Assembly (NCBI GenBank): GCA_027488935.1 | Contig: JAIYAP010000083.1 | Coordinates: forward strand, 1-59,332 | Direction: 5' to 3' | From: Saprospiraceae bacterium | GTDB lineage: Bacteria > Bacteroidota > Bacteroidia > Chitinophagales > Saprospiraceae | DNA: 59,332 nt | Shown here: piece by piece, positions 8,346 to 17,230 of the stretch | How the letters are laid out: each line of letters begins with the position of its first letter | How positions within the stretch are numbered: the stretch's first letter is position 1 | Position numbers and translations under genes: made by a program | Notes under the pieces: model-generated | Told to the model about the DNA's origin: nothing | Seen by the model: the letters and a program-made list of their open reading frames with translations, nothing else | The model's database searches: none

Positions 8346-11180
8346 TTAACTTTCCTGAACATCCAGCGATGTCTGGCGTTTTTTTTCAAGCGTCCTGCGC
8401 CAAAAACTGATCGCCAATCCAATAAGCATCATAATCGACCCCAACCAAACAAAGTTGATGCCCGGAAAAACGATGGCCTCCAAGACGATATAATCCGAGC
8501 GGGAAGCATTTTCAGCAATTTCAAGCGGCAACTTTTGCTGCGCCTCGGTAGCTTGAGCAATGCCTACCGTGATTACCCCTGTTTTAGGATCTATGTTCTC
8601 AAAACGGGTGTGAAGCCCAATAACAGGCAGTTCATCCTGCAAACTGAAGGGCTGATTGCCCCGAATCAGGTAGACAGGACGTGTTGTACCGACAAGCCCT
8701 TTGGGTCCCGAGACATTCAACTGGGCAGCGACTGCTATATCTTGCGGCTGGGGGTTATAACCAGGATGATTCACCTTGCGTTCGATTTTCTCTAGTTGAA
8801 CCGTATTGTTATTAAATTGGATGGTTTGACCCACCGCCAAGGGATATGATGTATATTTTAAAGCCTCCTCTGTTTCAAAAACATGGTCCATTGTTTCTTT
8901 GGTCAGCCGTATTTTGATGGCCGCTTGCCCAACATTGCCGTTGAGTGCAAATACGCCTTTGCCTGGGCGCAGGTACATCATCGGTGCGGCGTCGTACGAC
9001 TTCGGATCATTGAGTGTATGTACAGAGACTTTCAAGCCAAATGCTAAATCACCGTCTTCCGGTTGATATTCCGGATGTACCGGGGCTTTCGTAAAATCTT
9101 CTACAATCAGATAGTGTTTTTTGGTAAATAAAGTATCTCCAACCTTTGCAGTGTACGCTTCAAAACGAAGGCTGTCTTCCTGTTGCTTGGCAAATTCCGG
9201 ATCTAATTCGGCTTTGGGCAATGAGGAAACGTGGGTAAAGATATCATGATCCCAATAGTGCTGGGTCGACGGGTTGGAGGCAACTACCTTGGTAAATTGC
9301 CGGTCGTACATTACATTAGGATGCAAGGTAAATTGCTCCCCATTGTAATTGCCATTTTTGTCCCTGCGTTTAAACTGCACCGTAAACGTGCGGGTCTGAC
9401 GCACCACCGTATCTTTCAAATACATGGCCTCGTAACCATCTTTGATCGGCATCGGCACTTCTTTGAGCAACAAGATGTTCTTGTCTTCCTGCTCATCCCC
9501 CATGCCTTCAATGAGGCCCTCCATCGCAAATGCATTGGACGAAATCCAGGCTTTATTCAATCCAGTGCTCATAATGCCCAAAATCAGCACACCAAAACCA
9601 ACATGCGAAACCGCCGATCCCGCTAGTTTTATATTGCCTTTCAAAATGCTGATCAGGTAATCCACGTTGGCGACCACCGTAAACATGGCCGTAAATAACA
9701 AGGTGTATAACTGCCAGGCACTCATATCAATCCACTGCGCGTTCAAAAGGGTTAAACCCACCGCAATCGCTGCCGAAATACCCAAGTGTATGGCTACTTT
9801 TTTGCGATATACCTTCCAATTACGCTCGCTGTACCGCAAAAACTGCGCAAAGGCCGTCAAAGTGCCCATAAATACCGCAATCCACAATTGATACCGATTA
9901 TGGTGCGCTATCGGATCTTCCAAGGCCGCACCGATAAACTTCGGATTGAAATATTGCATGATTTTATTGTACACGGGCAAAGAGGTTGCACCCGTAATCA
10001 AGGTTGCGGAAAAAAACAGCACCAAGGATCCAATAAACATCCAAAACTCCCGCGAAACAATCGACTCCTCTGGCTTGGCTTCTGGAACGCCTTTATACCG
10101 CGATCCCCACAACCAGGCGCCCAAAATTGAAAAACTGGTGATAAACAACACCAATTGCAAGCCCAAACCCATTTCCGTAAAGGCATGCGCCGAAGTATCA
10201 CCTAAAATCCCGCTTCGGGTCAGGTAAGTTGAGTACAGCACCAGGATAAAACTCAACAAATAAAAGGCATACGTACTGCGGGTCGAATAACCCGTGGCGC
10301 GTGCGACCAAATTGGTGTGAATACCCGCAACCAATACCAGCCACGGCACTAAAGAAGTGTTTTCCACCGGATCCCAGGCCCAATAACCCGCAAATGATAA
10401 AGCCTCGTACGCCCAGGCACCACCCATCAAGATGCCGGTACCCAAAATCACGCCCGAAAACAAGGCCCACTGCAAAGCCGGTTTCAACCAATCTTTGTGA
10501 TCCCGCAACCACAACCCCGAAATCGCATAAGCAAAAGGCACAATCGTAGAAGCAAATCCTAAAAACAAGGTGGGCGGATGAATGGTCATCCAGTAATTCT
10601 GCAACAACGGATTTAATCCATTGCCTTTAATTTTCTCTAAATAATTGGCCGTTTCAAAAATAGGCGCATTCATCGTATCGCGCAGCAAATCAAAAGGACT
10701 CGCCCCCAAACGGGAATCTCCAAAATATAAGCCCAGCAACATCGACCCAATAAATGCCTCCGCAAGTGCAATCACCGCCAATACAGGCGCCTCCCATTTA
10801 CCAGCGCGCATCATCAAGACCAACCCCAATCCAATATGCCAAAAACTCCAAAGCAAAAAACTGCCCTGCTGCTCTTTCCAAAACGCAGAAAAAACATACT
10901 GCGTGGGCAAATCATCCGAAATATTCGACCAAGCGTACTGATATTCGTACATCTTACCGACCAAAATATAAAAAAGGGTACCAATGATACCCAGCGTGGT
11001 CAATCCATGCAATATAAAAGAAAAACGCCCAATGTTGCGCCACTGGTCGCCCTCCAAGGTATTGCGCCGCAGTGTAGCCATATAATAGGCACCAGCGGCC
11101 AATAAAGTAGCCACAAATGAAAGCACCACAAATAAGTGGCCTAATTTTCCAGGCAAAAGGTGCTCGCCGATATATTCCAT
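8346..11180 (-). CDS. Cytochrome c biogenesis protein, CcmF/CcsA family
   Basis: 944-residue polytopic membrane protein of the haem-handling family that delivers haem to apocytochrome c on the outer face of the inner membrane. The diagnostic tryptophan-rich WWD region (GGAWAYEALSFAGYWAWDPV) spans about residues 253-271 and a conserved histidine is in MTIHPPTLFLGF (about 200). About fifteen membrane segments fill residues 1-530; residues 550-900 form a large soluble region, and a final membrane segment (GINFVWLGSIMMLIGLAIS) precedes the C-terminus. ATG 11180 is preferred over the in-frame TTG at 11207 because that TTG lies inside a TACCTTTG promoter box. Monocistronic as far as visible, ending in a terminator at 8263-8298. 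Confidence 0.9.
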   Translation of the reverse strand: MEYIGEHLLPGKLGHLFVVLSFVATLLAAGAYYMATLRRNTLEGDQWRNIGRFSFILHGLTTLGIIGTLFYILVGKMYEYQYAWSNISDDLPTQYVFSAFWKEQQGSFLLWSFWHIGLGLVLMMRAGKWEAPVLAVIALAEAFIGSMLLGLYFGDSRLGASPFDLLRDTMNAPIFETANYLEKIKGNGLNPLLQNYWMTIHPPTLFLGFASTIVPFAYAISGLWLRDHKDWLKPALQWALFSGVILGTGILMGGAWAYEALSFAGYWAWDPVENTSLVPWLVLVAGIHTNLVARATGYSTRSTYAFYLLSFILVLYSTYLTRSGILGDTSAHAFTEMGLGLQLVLFITSFSILGAWLWGSRYKGVPEAKPEESIVSREFWMFIGSLVLFFSATLITGATSLPVYNKIMQYFNPKFIGAALEDPIAHHNRYQLWIAVFMGTLTAFAQFLRYSERNWKVYRKKVAIHLGISAAIAVGLTLLNAQWIDMSAWQLYTLLFTAMFTVVANVDYLISILKGNIKLAGSAVSHVGFGVLILGIMSTGLNKAWISSNAFAMEGLIEGMGDEQEDKNILLLKEVPMPIKDGYEAMYLKDTVVRQTRTFTVQFKRRDKNGNYNGEQFTLHPNVMYDRQFTKVVASNPSTQHYWDHDIFTHVSSLPKAELDPEFAKQQEDSLRFEAYTAKVGDTLFTKKHYLIVEDFTKAPVHPEYQPEDGDLAFGLKVSVHTLNDPKSYDAAPMMYLRPGKGVFALNGNVGQAAIKIRLTKETMDHVFETEEALKYTSYPLAVGQTIQFNNNTVQLEKIERKVNHPGYNPQPQDIAVAAQLNVSGPKGLVGTTRPVYLIRGNQPFSLQDELPVIGLHTRFENIDPKTGVITVGIAQATEAQQKLPLEIAENASRSDYIVLEAIVFPGINFVWLGSIMMLIGLAISFWRRTLEKKRQTSLDVQES

Positions 11181-11204
11181 ATTCAGATTTTTATTATTCG
11201 AGTG

Positions 11205-11212
11205 CAAAGGTA
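11205..11212 (-). promoter_or_regulatory. Bacteroidota -7 box of the CcmF/CcsA-like gene
   Basis: TACCTTTG on the minus strand matches the phylum consensus TAnnTTTG, 24 bp before ATG 11180. No clear -33 TTG is visible at the expected distance, so only the -7 element is supported. Confidence 0.55.
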
Positions 11213-11328
11213 AAGCCTTACAACGACATGCTTTTGTCCATTTCTAAAGCATCCAGCGAAAAGGCACAGCGTTTTTGGCTAAAAACGTACAAAACGCAAT
11301 GAATTTACTCTTAAACAACCGTTTTACC

Positions 11329-12531
11329 TCATTGCTTAATGAATTTAGTACTTTGTATCTTTTCTAAATTATTAAAAACCAGGACATAAAATCCTGCAGG
11401 AAGGGCAGCTGTTGGGATTTGTACTTGGGTTTCACCGTTCGTTTCCACACGTTGCACCAACTTGCCCTGTATATCTCTTATTAAAATCGTTCCTGCTATT
11501 CCTGACTCCATCGCCACGGTGAGGACATCTCCAACCGGATTTGGGAATAAACGCAGGGAGGATTGCGCCACTTCCTGGGTTGCCGTGATTGGGTTGACCA
11601 GTTCATCAATGGCGCGTAATAAGGAATAGGTTTGATTGGTCCCAAAAGCATCCTGCCCAATTTCCCAAATCATTACGCCCGCAACCTGATCCAATGCCAA
11701 TTGTGTTTTGGCTTTGATGGTCGGAATCCCATTATAGTAGGTGTCATTCACCTGATCCAGTTGCGCATTGGCCGTATTGAGGCTGACGATATAACGATAC
11801 GTCAGGGCTTCCACAGGACTAACGCCGAAATCGTAGCCATAAAAAGGCACGCCCAGGGTCAATTTTAGCGCAGGCACATTTTGATCCAGCCAATATTGCA
11901 CACAATCTTCGGTCCACCAATAGGGCGCGTGTTGTCCCGGATTGGCAGGATTAAAAGGACCAGTACGATCGTAAATCATCATATTGATCCAATCAAAAGC
12001 AGCCAATGCAGCATTGCTGATTTGAGGATAACGATATTCACCAGGCAATGCAGCCGTCAGGGGCAAACCCAGGGGCGCCATGGCTGCTTTGAGTTCCAAA
12101 ATGAACGGACTGTACCAGGATTTTACAAATTGCCATTCTAAATCCATATCGACCCCGTCAAAGCCTTTTGACTGGACATATTGAATGATTTTTTGGATAA
12201 AAAAAGCCCGGTTTGCTGGCAAGGTGAGGTAATCCCAAGTGTCGTCTTGCTTGGGGGTAAGGTAGCCGCCTGCAAGCGAAATAAACACCTTGCATCCCTT
12301 GGCGTGCGCCTTATTTACCGCGTTGGTAACGCTCACCCCGCCTACAGAAAAATTACCCAAAGAATCGGGATTGGCAAATGCAATATTTACATGGGTTAAT
12401 CGCTCGAATTCAATGTCGTTCAGCCAGCTAAAGCGGTAATAGGGTAAATAGCCAATAACCTTAAAATTACTTTGTCCAGATGCACCAACAAGGGTAATAA
12501 AAAACAAAATAGGAAGTAATAATTGCTTCAT
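11329..12531 (-). CDS. Secreted glycoside hydrolase family 18 protein with T9SS tail
   Basis: 400 residues from ATG 12531. Signal peptide MKQLLLPILFFITLVGASGQ, then a GH18 TIM barrel (about residues 22-315). The catalytic signature DGVDMDLEW occupies about 125-133, with E132 the expected acid/base; the first strand reads KVIGYLPYYR and a second motif is KVFISLAGG. GH18 enzymes hydrolyse chitin or related beta-1,4-GlcNAc polymers by substrate-assisted catalysis. The last ~80 residues form a type A T9SS sorting domain beginning LRLFPNPVGDVLTV and ending STKFIKQ, so the protein is predicted to leave the cell or stay surface-attached. No carbohydrate-binding module is seen. Substrate is not established; chitinase or endo-GlcNAcase-like activity are both possible. 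Confidence 0.9.
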   Translation of the reverse strand: MKQLLLPILFFITLVGASGQSNFKVIGYLPYYRFSWLNDIEFERLTHVNIAFANPDSLGNFSVGGVSVTNAVNKAHAKGCKVFISLAGGYLTPKQDDTWDYLTLPANRAFFIQKIIQYVQSKGFDGVDMDLEWQFVKSWYSPFILELKAAMAPLGLPLTAALPGEYRYPQISNAALAAFDWINMMIYDRTGPFNPANPGQHAPYWWTEDCVQYWLDQNVPALKLTLGVPFYGYDFGVSPVEALTYRYIVSLNTANAQLDQVNDTYYNGIPTIKAKTQLALDQVAGVMIWEIGQDAFGTNQTYSLLRAIDELVNPITATQEVAQSSLRLFPNPVGDVLTVAMESGIAGTILIRDIQGKLVQRVETNGETQVQIPTAALPAGFYVLVFNNLEKIQSTKFIKQ

Positions 12532-12630
12532 AGAAATGGGTTGAATTGACTGCCAGAATGAAAAAACAGGCGAAAATAATAGATAAGATATGTATGTGAT
12601 TCATTCAATATGTTAATGTTATATCAAAAA

Positions 12631-12662
12631 TTGGCGACCTATCAAAAAGCTGCATATTTTTG
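12631..12662 (+). promoter_or_regulatory. Promoter of the cold-shock gene
   Basis: TTG at 12631-12633, then 21 bp, then TATTTTTG at 12655-12662: a full match to the Bacteroidota housekeeping promoter. Transcription would start near 12669, leaving a ~39-nt T/A-rich 5' leader. Confidence 0.75.
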
Positions 12663-12707
12663 CATTGGCATTAAGCCCTTTTTTAAATTTTTTAAATTTT
12701 TTTTACA

Positions 12708-12899
12708 ATGTACAAAGGAACCGTAAAGTTCTTCAACGAAGCCAAAGGTTTTGGTTTTATCGTTGACAGCGCCACTGGCCAAGAGATATTCGTACATGTC
12801 TCTGGTCTCATCGACAATATTCGCGAAGGCGACGTTGTTACGTATGAAACAGCTCGTGGCAAAAAAGGCATGAATGCAGTTAACGTTCAGCGCGCGTAA
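12708..12899 (+). CDS. Cold-shock domain protein (CspA family)
   Basis: 63 residues, close to the standard CspA length (65-70). A single OB-fold cold-shock domain with RNP1 (KGFGFI, residues 13-18) and RNP2 (EIFVHVS, about 27-33), opening MYKGTVKFFNEA. Binds single-stranded RNA and DNA and acts as an RNA chaperone in the cytoplasm. It stands alone between two minus-strand genes with its own promoter and a strong terminator. The leader is U-rich (TTTTTTAAATTTTTT-like run directly before the ATG), which may affect temperature-dependent translation; that is inference. Confidence 0.95.
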   Translation: MYKGTVKFFNEAKGFGFIVDSATGQEIFVHVSGLIDNIREGDVVTYETARGKKGMNAVNVQRA

Positions 12900-12931
12900 G
12901 TGCGTTGTAACGCTTGAGTGATAAAATGCGT

Positions 12932-12962
12932 AACTCCACCGGTTTCCCGGTGGAGTTTTTTT
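12932..12962 (+). terminator. Rho-independent terminator after the cold-shock gene
   Basis: Perfect 11-bp stem AACTCCACCGG / CCGGTGGAGTT (12932-12942 and 12947-12957) with a TTTC loop, followed by a T-run. It abuts the stop of the convergent amidohydrolase gene at 12965 and could serve both directions poorly, but the T-tract favours the plus strand. Confidence 0.9.
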
Positions 12963-12964
12963 AT

Positions 12965-15900
12965 TTAATGCCCACAAACACAACGCGTTTCCGTACAAGA
13001 ATGCGTCATACCCGCTGCACCATTCAACTGAGAACCTGGCAATTCAAACCAGAACTTTGACCGCTTCCGATCATAATTTCCGATTTCATTCAATTGATTA
13101 GCATCAAACAAACGGCCATTTACCGACACATACCGGATGCTTTCGGTGTTGCGGATGTTCTCCAACGGATTTTTATCCAGCACCACCAAATCTGCTAATT
13201 TGCCCGTTTTCAGGGAGCCAATTTCTTTGTCAAGGCCAAGGTAAACGGCTCCGTTTATAGTCGCACATTGCAAAGCCTGCAAATTGCTCATGCCACCCTG
13301 CTGCAACATCCAAAGTTCCCAATGCGCACCAATGCCCTGGATTTGGCCATGCGATCCTAAGTTGATCTTAATGCCATTATCCGCCATGCGTTTCAGGCTC
13401 TTGCTCACTAAGATATGGCCATTTTCGTATTCTTCTTCCGGAATCATTTCGCGGTGGCGGCTGCGACCATCTAGTATATGACGGGGGGTAAACGACAACA
13501 AGCGTTGTTTTTTCCAGATATCCTCTTTTTGATACCAATAATATTCACCGTTTACCGCACCATAACAAACAATCAAAGTAGGGGTATTGTGGCTGCGGGT
13601 GCGTTTCCAAAATTGCATCACATCTTCATACAAAGGCGCAACCGGTATGTTGTGCTCGATGCCGGTATGACCGTCCATCACTTGCGTGAGGTTGTGGTAA
13701 AAGAAAGAACCGCCCTCTGGCACAACTTCCATTTTCAGTTCGCGGGCGGCGGCAATGACCTGCTGGCGTTGTTCACGGCGCGGCTGGTTGTAACTTTTTA
13801 CCGAAAAAGCGCCCCAGGCCTGGGTACGACGCAAAGTACTGCGCGCATCCTCCAGGTTATTGATGGTGGCTTTAAAATCGCCTTCCGCACCATATAATAT
13901 AGTACCTGTGCTGAATAAACGCGGTCCGAGCATACGCCCTGATTTCAACATTTCCGCATTGGAAAACGCCGATTCGGAATTAACCGACGGATCGTGCATG
14001 GTGGTTACCCCGAAAGCTAAGTTCGCGTAATATTCCCATTGCTTTTGCGGATTGAGGCCATAGCGGAAGTTGCCCGAATGGCTGTGTACATCCACGATGC
14101 CGGGCATAATGGTTTTGCCCTTACAATCGATGATTTTGTAGCCTTTTGATTCACTTTTGCGGTTTTTGTAATCAGATTTTTTACCGACAAATGTGATCAG
14201 GTTATTGGTCACTTCCAGTACGCCATTTTCAATTACCTGATCGCCCTCGCACGTGATAATGCGGGCGTTGTCAAACACCAACACTCCTGCTGGCTGGTCG
14301 GCAGCAAGGGTCAAACCGATTTTCAGACCGGTTTCGGGTAAGCCCGGCAAACTATCTGGCGCACCGGGTAAAAAGGCAAAACGGTTGTTCAAATCGATGT
14401 TGAAATACGCCTCACCTAAGGTATAATATAGTTTTTTGCTATCACTACTCCAATGCAGGTTGTAGCCCGCATCTTTGGAAACCTGGGTGGCTGGTACGGA
14501 TTTCATATCGGCGCTCAAATCAATCGTCTGGCCAGTTTTCGGCATGGCGCAGATATAAGCCTTGTGCAATTCAGTGAATGCCATCCAGTTACCATCCGGC
14601 GAGGGTGCCCATTGGTTGGCATATTTGCTTTTAAACAGCACTTTGCGATCCTGACCGTTCAAATCAAAAGAAACAAACGCTTTATCCAATGCGCCAAACA
14701 AATAACCTCCGGTGTTGACGTATATCCGTTTGCCATCGGCCGAAAAACGCGGGTTTTCACCTTCCTCAAAAATCGGATCCAGGCTTTCATAAAAACCTCC
14801 TGCGGGTGTACGCGTGAGGTCTAAGCGGAAAATACCGGTTTTGACGGTGCGGGCTGGGCCGGTTTCATCGTCGCCTTCCTGCATCCGAAACACAATCGAC
14901 TGGCCATCCGGTGCATATTGCGGTGTGCGGAAAATGCCACCCAATACCGGCAATTGCTTCAATGCGCGGGTTTGGAGGTTAATTTTCCATAAAGCGCCGC
15001 CATATTGGTCGTTCCAGCTTACAAAAATAGCTTCTTTGCCATCGGGTGAAAAACAAGGCTCAAATTCGAGCATGTCCGGATCGGTTGCCGAGGCGCCTAC
15101 AAACCGACAAGCGCCATAATTTGCGTTCACCAACAATTCCGGTTTGCCATCGGGCAGGGATTTGCGGTATAATTTGCCCGCTGCATTGAACAACAGGGTT
15201 TTGCCGTCAGGCGACGTAACAGCATGCCGCACTGCGCGCACCGTGAATTCTTTTTCAAACACCTTATTTTCAAAACGCAGGGTTTCGGCCACTTTGGTAT
15301 TTACCGTGCAGGAAAACGGGATATTGGAAAGTTTAACAGCATCGGCAGTAGTCTCAAACGCGCTTGGGTTGCTCAGATTGATATCCAGTTTATTGATTTT
15401 TCCACCCGCCCAAATAACGATGCCATATTTGTTATCGCGCGGTGCTGGCATCCAGGAAAAGCCCGGGTAAATGCCAAAAATGGTCCATGCCTCTTGCTGG
15501 TCTTTGTCCAGGTTCCGATATACTGGGTATTCCAGCCCATTGGCAAGATTTTGCACAAAAAGTACCGATTTAGTATCTACGCGGCGCACAAAAGCCAGCC
15601 ATTTTCCATCCGGACTGATTTGTGGCCGACAAGCGCCGCCGGAACCGCCCGTAATATTGTCTATTTTACCTTCTTTAAAATCATAGCGCCGAATCACAAA
15701 AATCTGTTTCAACGGGTCTTTGTTATATTGAAAAAAACCGCCACCATACATATCTTCGCTAAAGTACAAGTACCGTCCATCGGCGCTGACGGAAGGCTCA
15801 TTGACGTCTTGCTGGTCATTTTTGCGTTTGGTCAATTGAAGGCCATCGCCACCGGAAATATGGTACATCCACATTTCACCAGCGCCGAGCGAGCGACTGC

Positions 15901-16357
15901 TGGTAAAATGTTTGCGGGCTACAAAATATTGGCCATCTGGCATCCAGGTTGGATTGTTCAGCAGCCGGAAACTTTCCTTGGTGACCTGTTTGGCTTTACT
16001 GCCGTCGATGTTCATCAGCCAAATATTATCGCCGCCGCCAGCATCAGAAGTAAATAAAATTTGTTTGCCATCGGGCGAAAAACGCGGCTGCACCTCCCAG
16101 GCGATGCCCGCGCGTACGCAGGTAGCCTGTCCGCCGCCAATGGGCAAGGTATAAATATCGCCCAACAGGTCGAAAGCGAGGGTTTTGCCGTCGGGACTAA
16201 CATCTAAGTTCATCCAGGTTCCTTCCGTGGCGGTGAAGGAAATATCCGTGTAAATGCTGCCTTCCGGGTTATTTACATCCCATTTTTTGTCCTTTTGTGC
16301 CCATATTGCGAGTGGCAAAAGGCAACAAAGCGCTAAAAGTGTTGATTTGATTTGCAT
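12965..16357 (-). CDS. Exported amidohydrolase with N-terminal TolB-like propeller
   Basis: 1130 residues from ATG 16357, chosen because it places the signal peptide (MQIKSTLLALCCLLPLAIWAQ) at the N-terminus; ATG 16390 adds 11 residues. Residues ~30-690 contain many PD40/WD40-like propeller strands (FSPDGKQILFTSD, SADGRYLYFSED and others). Residues ~700-1110 form an amidohydrolase-superfamily barrel: TIMPGIVDVHSHSG carries the HxH metal ligands, and GHTGIEHNIPVAP and NLGSHGQIQG supply later histidines. The end reads KTGKLADLVVLDKNP, typical of the family. Such fusions in Bacteroidota are predicted periplasmic peptidases or amidohydrolases; the substrate is unknown. The C-terminal tail holds three cysteines (SCTETRCVCGH), which is unusual. 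Confidence 0.87.
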   Translation of the reverse strand: MQIKSTLLALCCLLPLAIWAQKDKKWDVNNPEGSIYTDISFTATEGTWMNLDVSPDGKTLAFDLLGDIYTLPIGGGQATCVRAGIAWEVQPRFSPDGKQILFTSDAGGGDNIWLMNIDGSKAKQVTKESFRLLNNPTWMPDGQYFVARKHFTSSRSLGAGEMWMYHISGGDGLQLTKRKNDQQDVNEPSVSADGRYLYFSEDMYGGGFFQYNKDPLKQIFVIRRYDFKEGKIDNITGGSGGACRPQISPDGKWLAFVRRVDTKSVLFVQNLANGLEYPVYRNLDKDQQEAWTIFGIYPGFSWMPAPRDNKYGIVIWAGGKINKLDINLSNPSAFETTADAVKLSNIPFSCTVNTKVAETLRFENKVFEKEFTVRAVRHAVTSPDGKTLLFNAAGKLYRKSLPDGKPELLVNANYGACRFVGASATDPDMLEFEPCFSPDGKEAIFVSWNDQYGGALWKINLQTRALKQLPVLGGIFRTPQYAPDGQSIVFRMQEGDDETGPARTVKTGIFRLDLTRTPAGGFYESLDPIFEEGENPRFSADGKRIYVNTGGYLFGALDKAFVSFDLNGQDRKVLFKSKYANQWAPSPDGNWMAFTELHKAYICAMPKTGQTIDLSADMKSVPATQVSKDAGYNLHWSSDSKKLYYTLGEAYFNIDLNNRFAFLPGAPDSLPGLPETGLKIGLTLAADQPAGVLVFDNARIITCEGDQVIENGVLEVTNNLITFVGKKSDYKNRKSESKGYKIIDCKGKTIMPGIVDVHSHSGNFRYGLNPQKQWEYYANLAFGVTTMHDPSVNSESAFSNAEMLKSGRMLGPRLFSTGTILYGAEGDFKATINNLEDARSTLRRTQAWGAFSVKSYNQPRREQRQQVIAAARELKMEVVPEGGSFFYHNLTQVMDGHTGIEHNIPVAPLYEDVMQFWKRTRSHNTPTLIVCYGAVNGEYYWYQKEDIWKKQRLLSFTPRHILDGRSRHREMIPEEEYENGHILVSKSLKRMADNGIKINLGSHGQIQGIGAHWELWMLQQGGMSNLQALQCATINGAVYLGLDKEIGSLKTGKLADLVVLDKNPLENIRNTESIRYVSVNGRLFDANQLNEIGNYDRKRSKFWFELPGSQLNGAAGMTHSCTETRCVCGH

Positions 16358-16524
16358 AGGTTTCGTTATTTCGATAAAAAAAGTGCGCATAATTACGAAA
16401 AAGCCGTTTAAAATAGGGGATTTTAGGCAAAAGGCGGGGAATGATGGGTGAACAACCGTTGGAGCATAGGCTCATTTTTTGAATCAAGCCAAGAAAAAAA
16501 ATTTCTTTTTAATTTTTTCAGGAG

Positions 16525-16571
16525 TTTTACCATGCAAATCTGCAAATAATTTGCAGATTTGCATGGTAAAA
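16525..16571. repeat. Perfect 22-bp inverted repeat in a divergent promoter region
   Basis: TTTTACCATGCAAATCTGCA plus AA at 16525-16546 is perfectly complementary to 16550-16571, with a 3-nt loop (TAA). It could be an operator, a cruciform, or a hairpin in the leader of the minus-strand amidohydrolase gene. It is not a standard terminator because the T/A tracts are part of the stem. Confidence 0.9.
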
Positions 16572-16675
16572 TCAAATTATGTACCTTCAACGAAAAGCAG
16601 AAAAGGAAAGAGATTATCCCCTCAATGAACAAACACAAGTAATTGGCTTTAATAATATATCAAAATACCTTCATA

Positions 16676-16708
16676 TTGATTAATGATACCTTAATTCCAT
16701 TATTTTTG
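16676..16708 (+). promoter_or_regulatory. Promoter of the DUF2007-like gene
   Basis: TTG at 16676-16678, 22 bp spacer, TATTTTTG at 16701-16708. Start of transcription near 16715, 20 nt before the ATG at 16735. Confidence 0.65.
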
Positions 16709-16734
16709 CATTTTTACCCACCCACCCAATCCGA

Positions 16735-17118
16735 ATGGCCAAACAAAACATCCTCGACGATTTTGATTTTAATGAGCAAGACTTTTTCCCCGAAGAAGGC
16801 GACAGTGAGGTAGTTGGCAAATTTTATTCGTCGATGGAAGCCGAAGTGGCGGCCGCGCGTCTGCGTGCAGAAGGCATTCCTTGTTTTTTAGCCAATACCA
16901 ACGCATCCAGTATTTTAACGTCTACGATGGTGATGATGCGCTTGCATGTGCGCCCGGAAGACATGGACCGCGCCAAAACCCTGCTTTTAACCGAATTGCC
17001 CCAGGGCGACGAACACTCCGAAATGGGCAGCATTTGGAAAAGCATGGGCATCTTATTGGGTGTCCTGATTATTTTAGGCTTGGCAGTGTTTGTTTTTCGC
17101 AGCATTTTAGGCATTTAA
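16735..17118 (+). CDS. DUF2007-like putative signal-transducing membrane protein
   Basis: 127 residues. Residues ~28-92 match the DUF2007 pattern: a short ferredoxin-like domain with KFYSSMEAEVAAARLRAEGI, then a variable loop and LHVRPEDMDRAKTLL. The N-terminus is acidic and the C-terminus is one membrane segment (MGILLGVLIILGLAVFVFRS). The family is annotated as putative signal transducing but no biochemical role is established. The ABC exporter starts 112 bp downstream on the same strand, so co-transcription is possible but not shown. Confidence 0.75.
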   Translation: MAKQNILDDFDFNEQDFFPEEGDSEVVGKFYSSMEAEVAAARLRAEGIPCFLANTNASSILTSTMVMMRLHVRPEDMDRAKTLLLTELPQGDEHSEMGSIWKSMGILLGVLIILGLAVFVFRSILGI

Positions 17119-17230
17119 ACAACCCTTTTGGAAACAGGCTGTTTTGAAGCAGGGCAAATAACGCTCGTGCCAAAGGCATTTCCATTCAAATTTTTCAACA
17201 CATTAAAAGTCAACATCATACCATTTTTAC

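Larger units (their letters stand above)
16358..16734. other. Divergent intergenic region with a long inverted repeat
   Basis: About 375 bp between two divergent genes. It holds the 22-bp inverted repeat at 16525-16571 and the plus-strand promoter at 16676-16708. Small open frames on both strands lack any gene-like features. Confidence 0.6.

Noticed and set aside
10645-11105. Several 60-100-codon plus-strand frames opposite the cytochrome c assembly gene
   Set aside because: Antisense shadows of a well-supported membrane protein frame; compositions are unlike real proteins.
16423-16638. 71-codon minus-strand open frame over the 22-bp inverted repeat
   Set aside because: It runs through the palindrome, starts at no recognisable signal and has no gene-like protein features.
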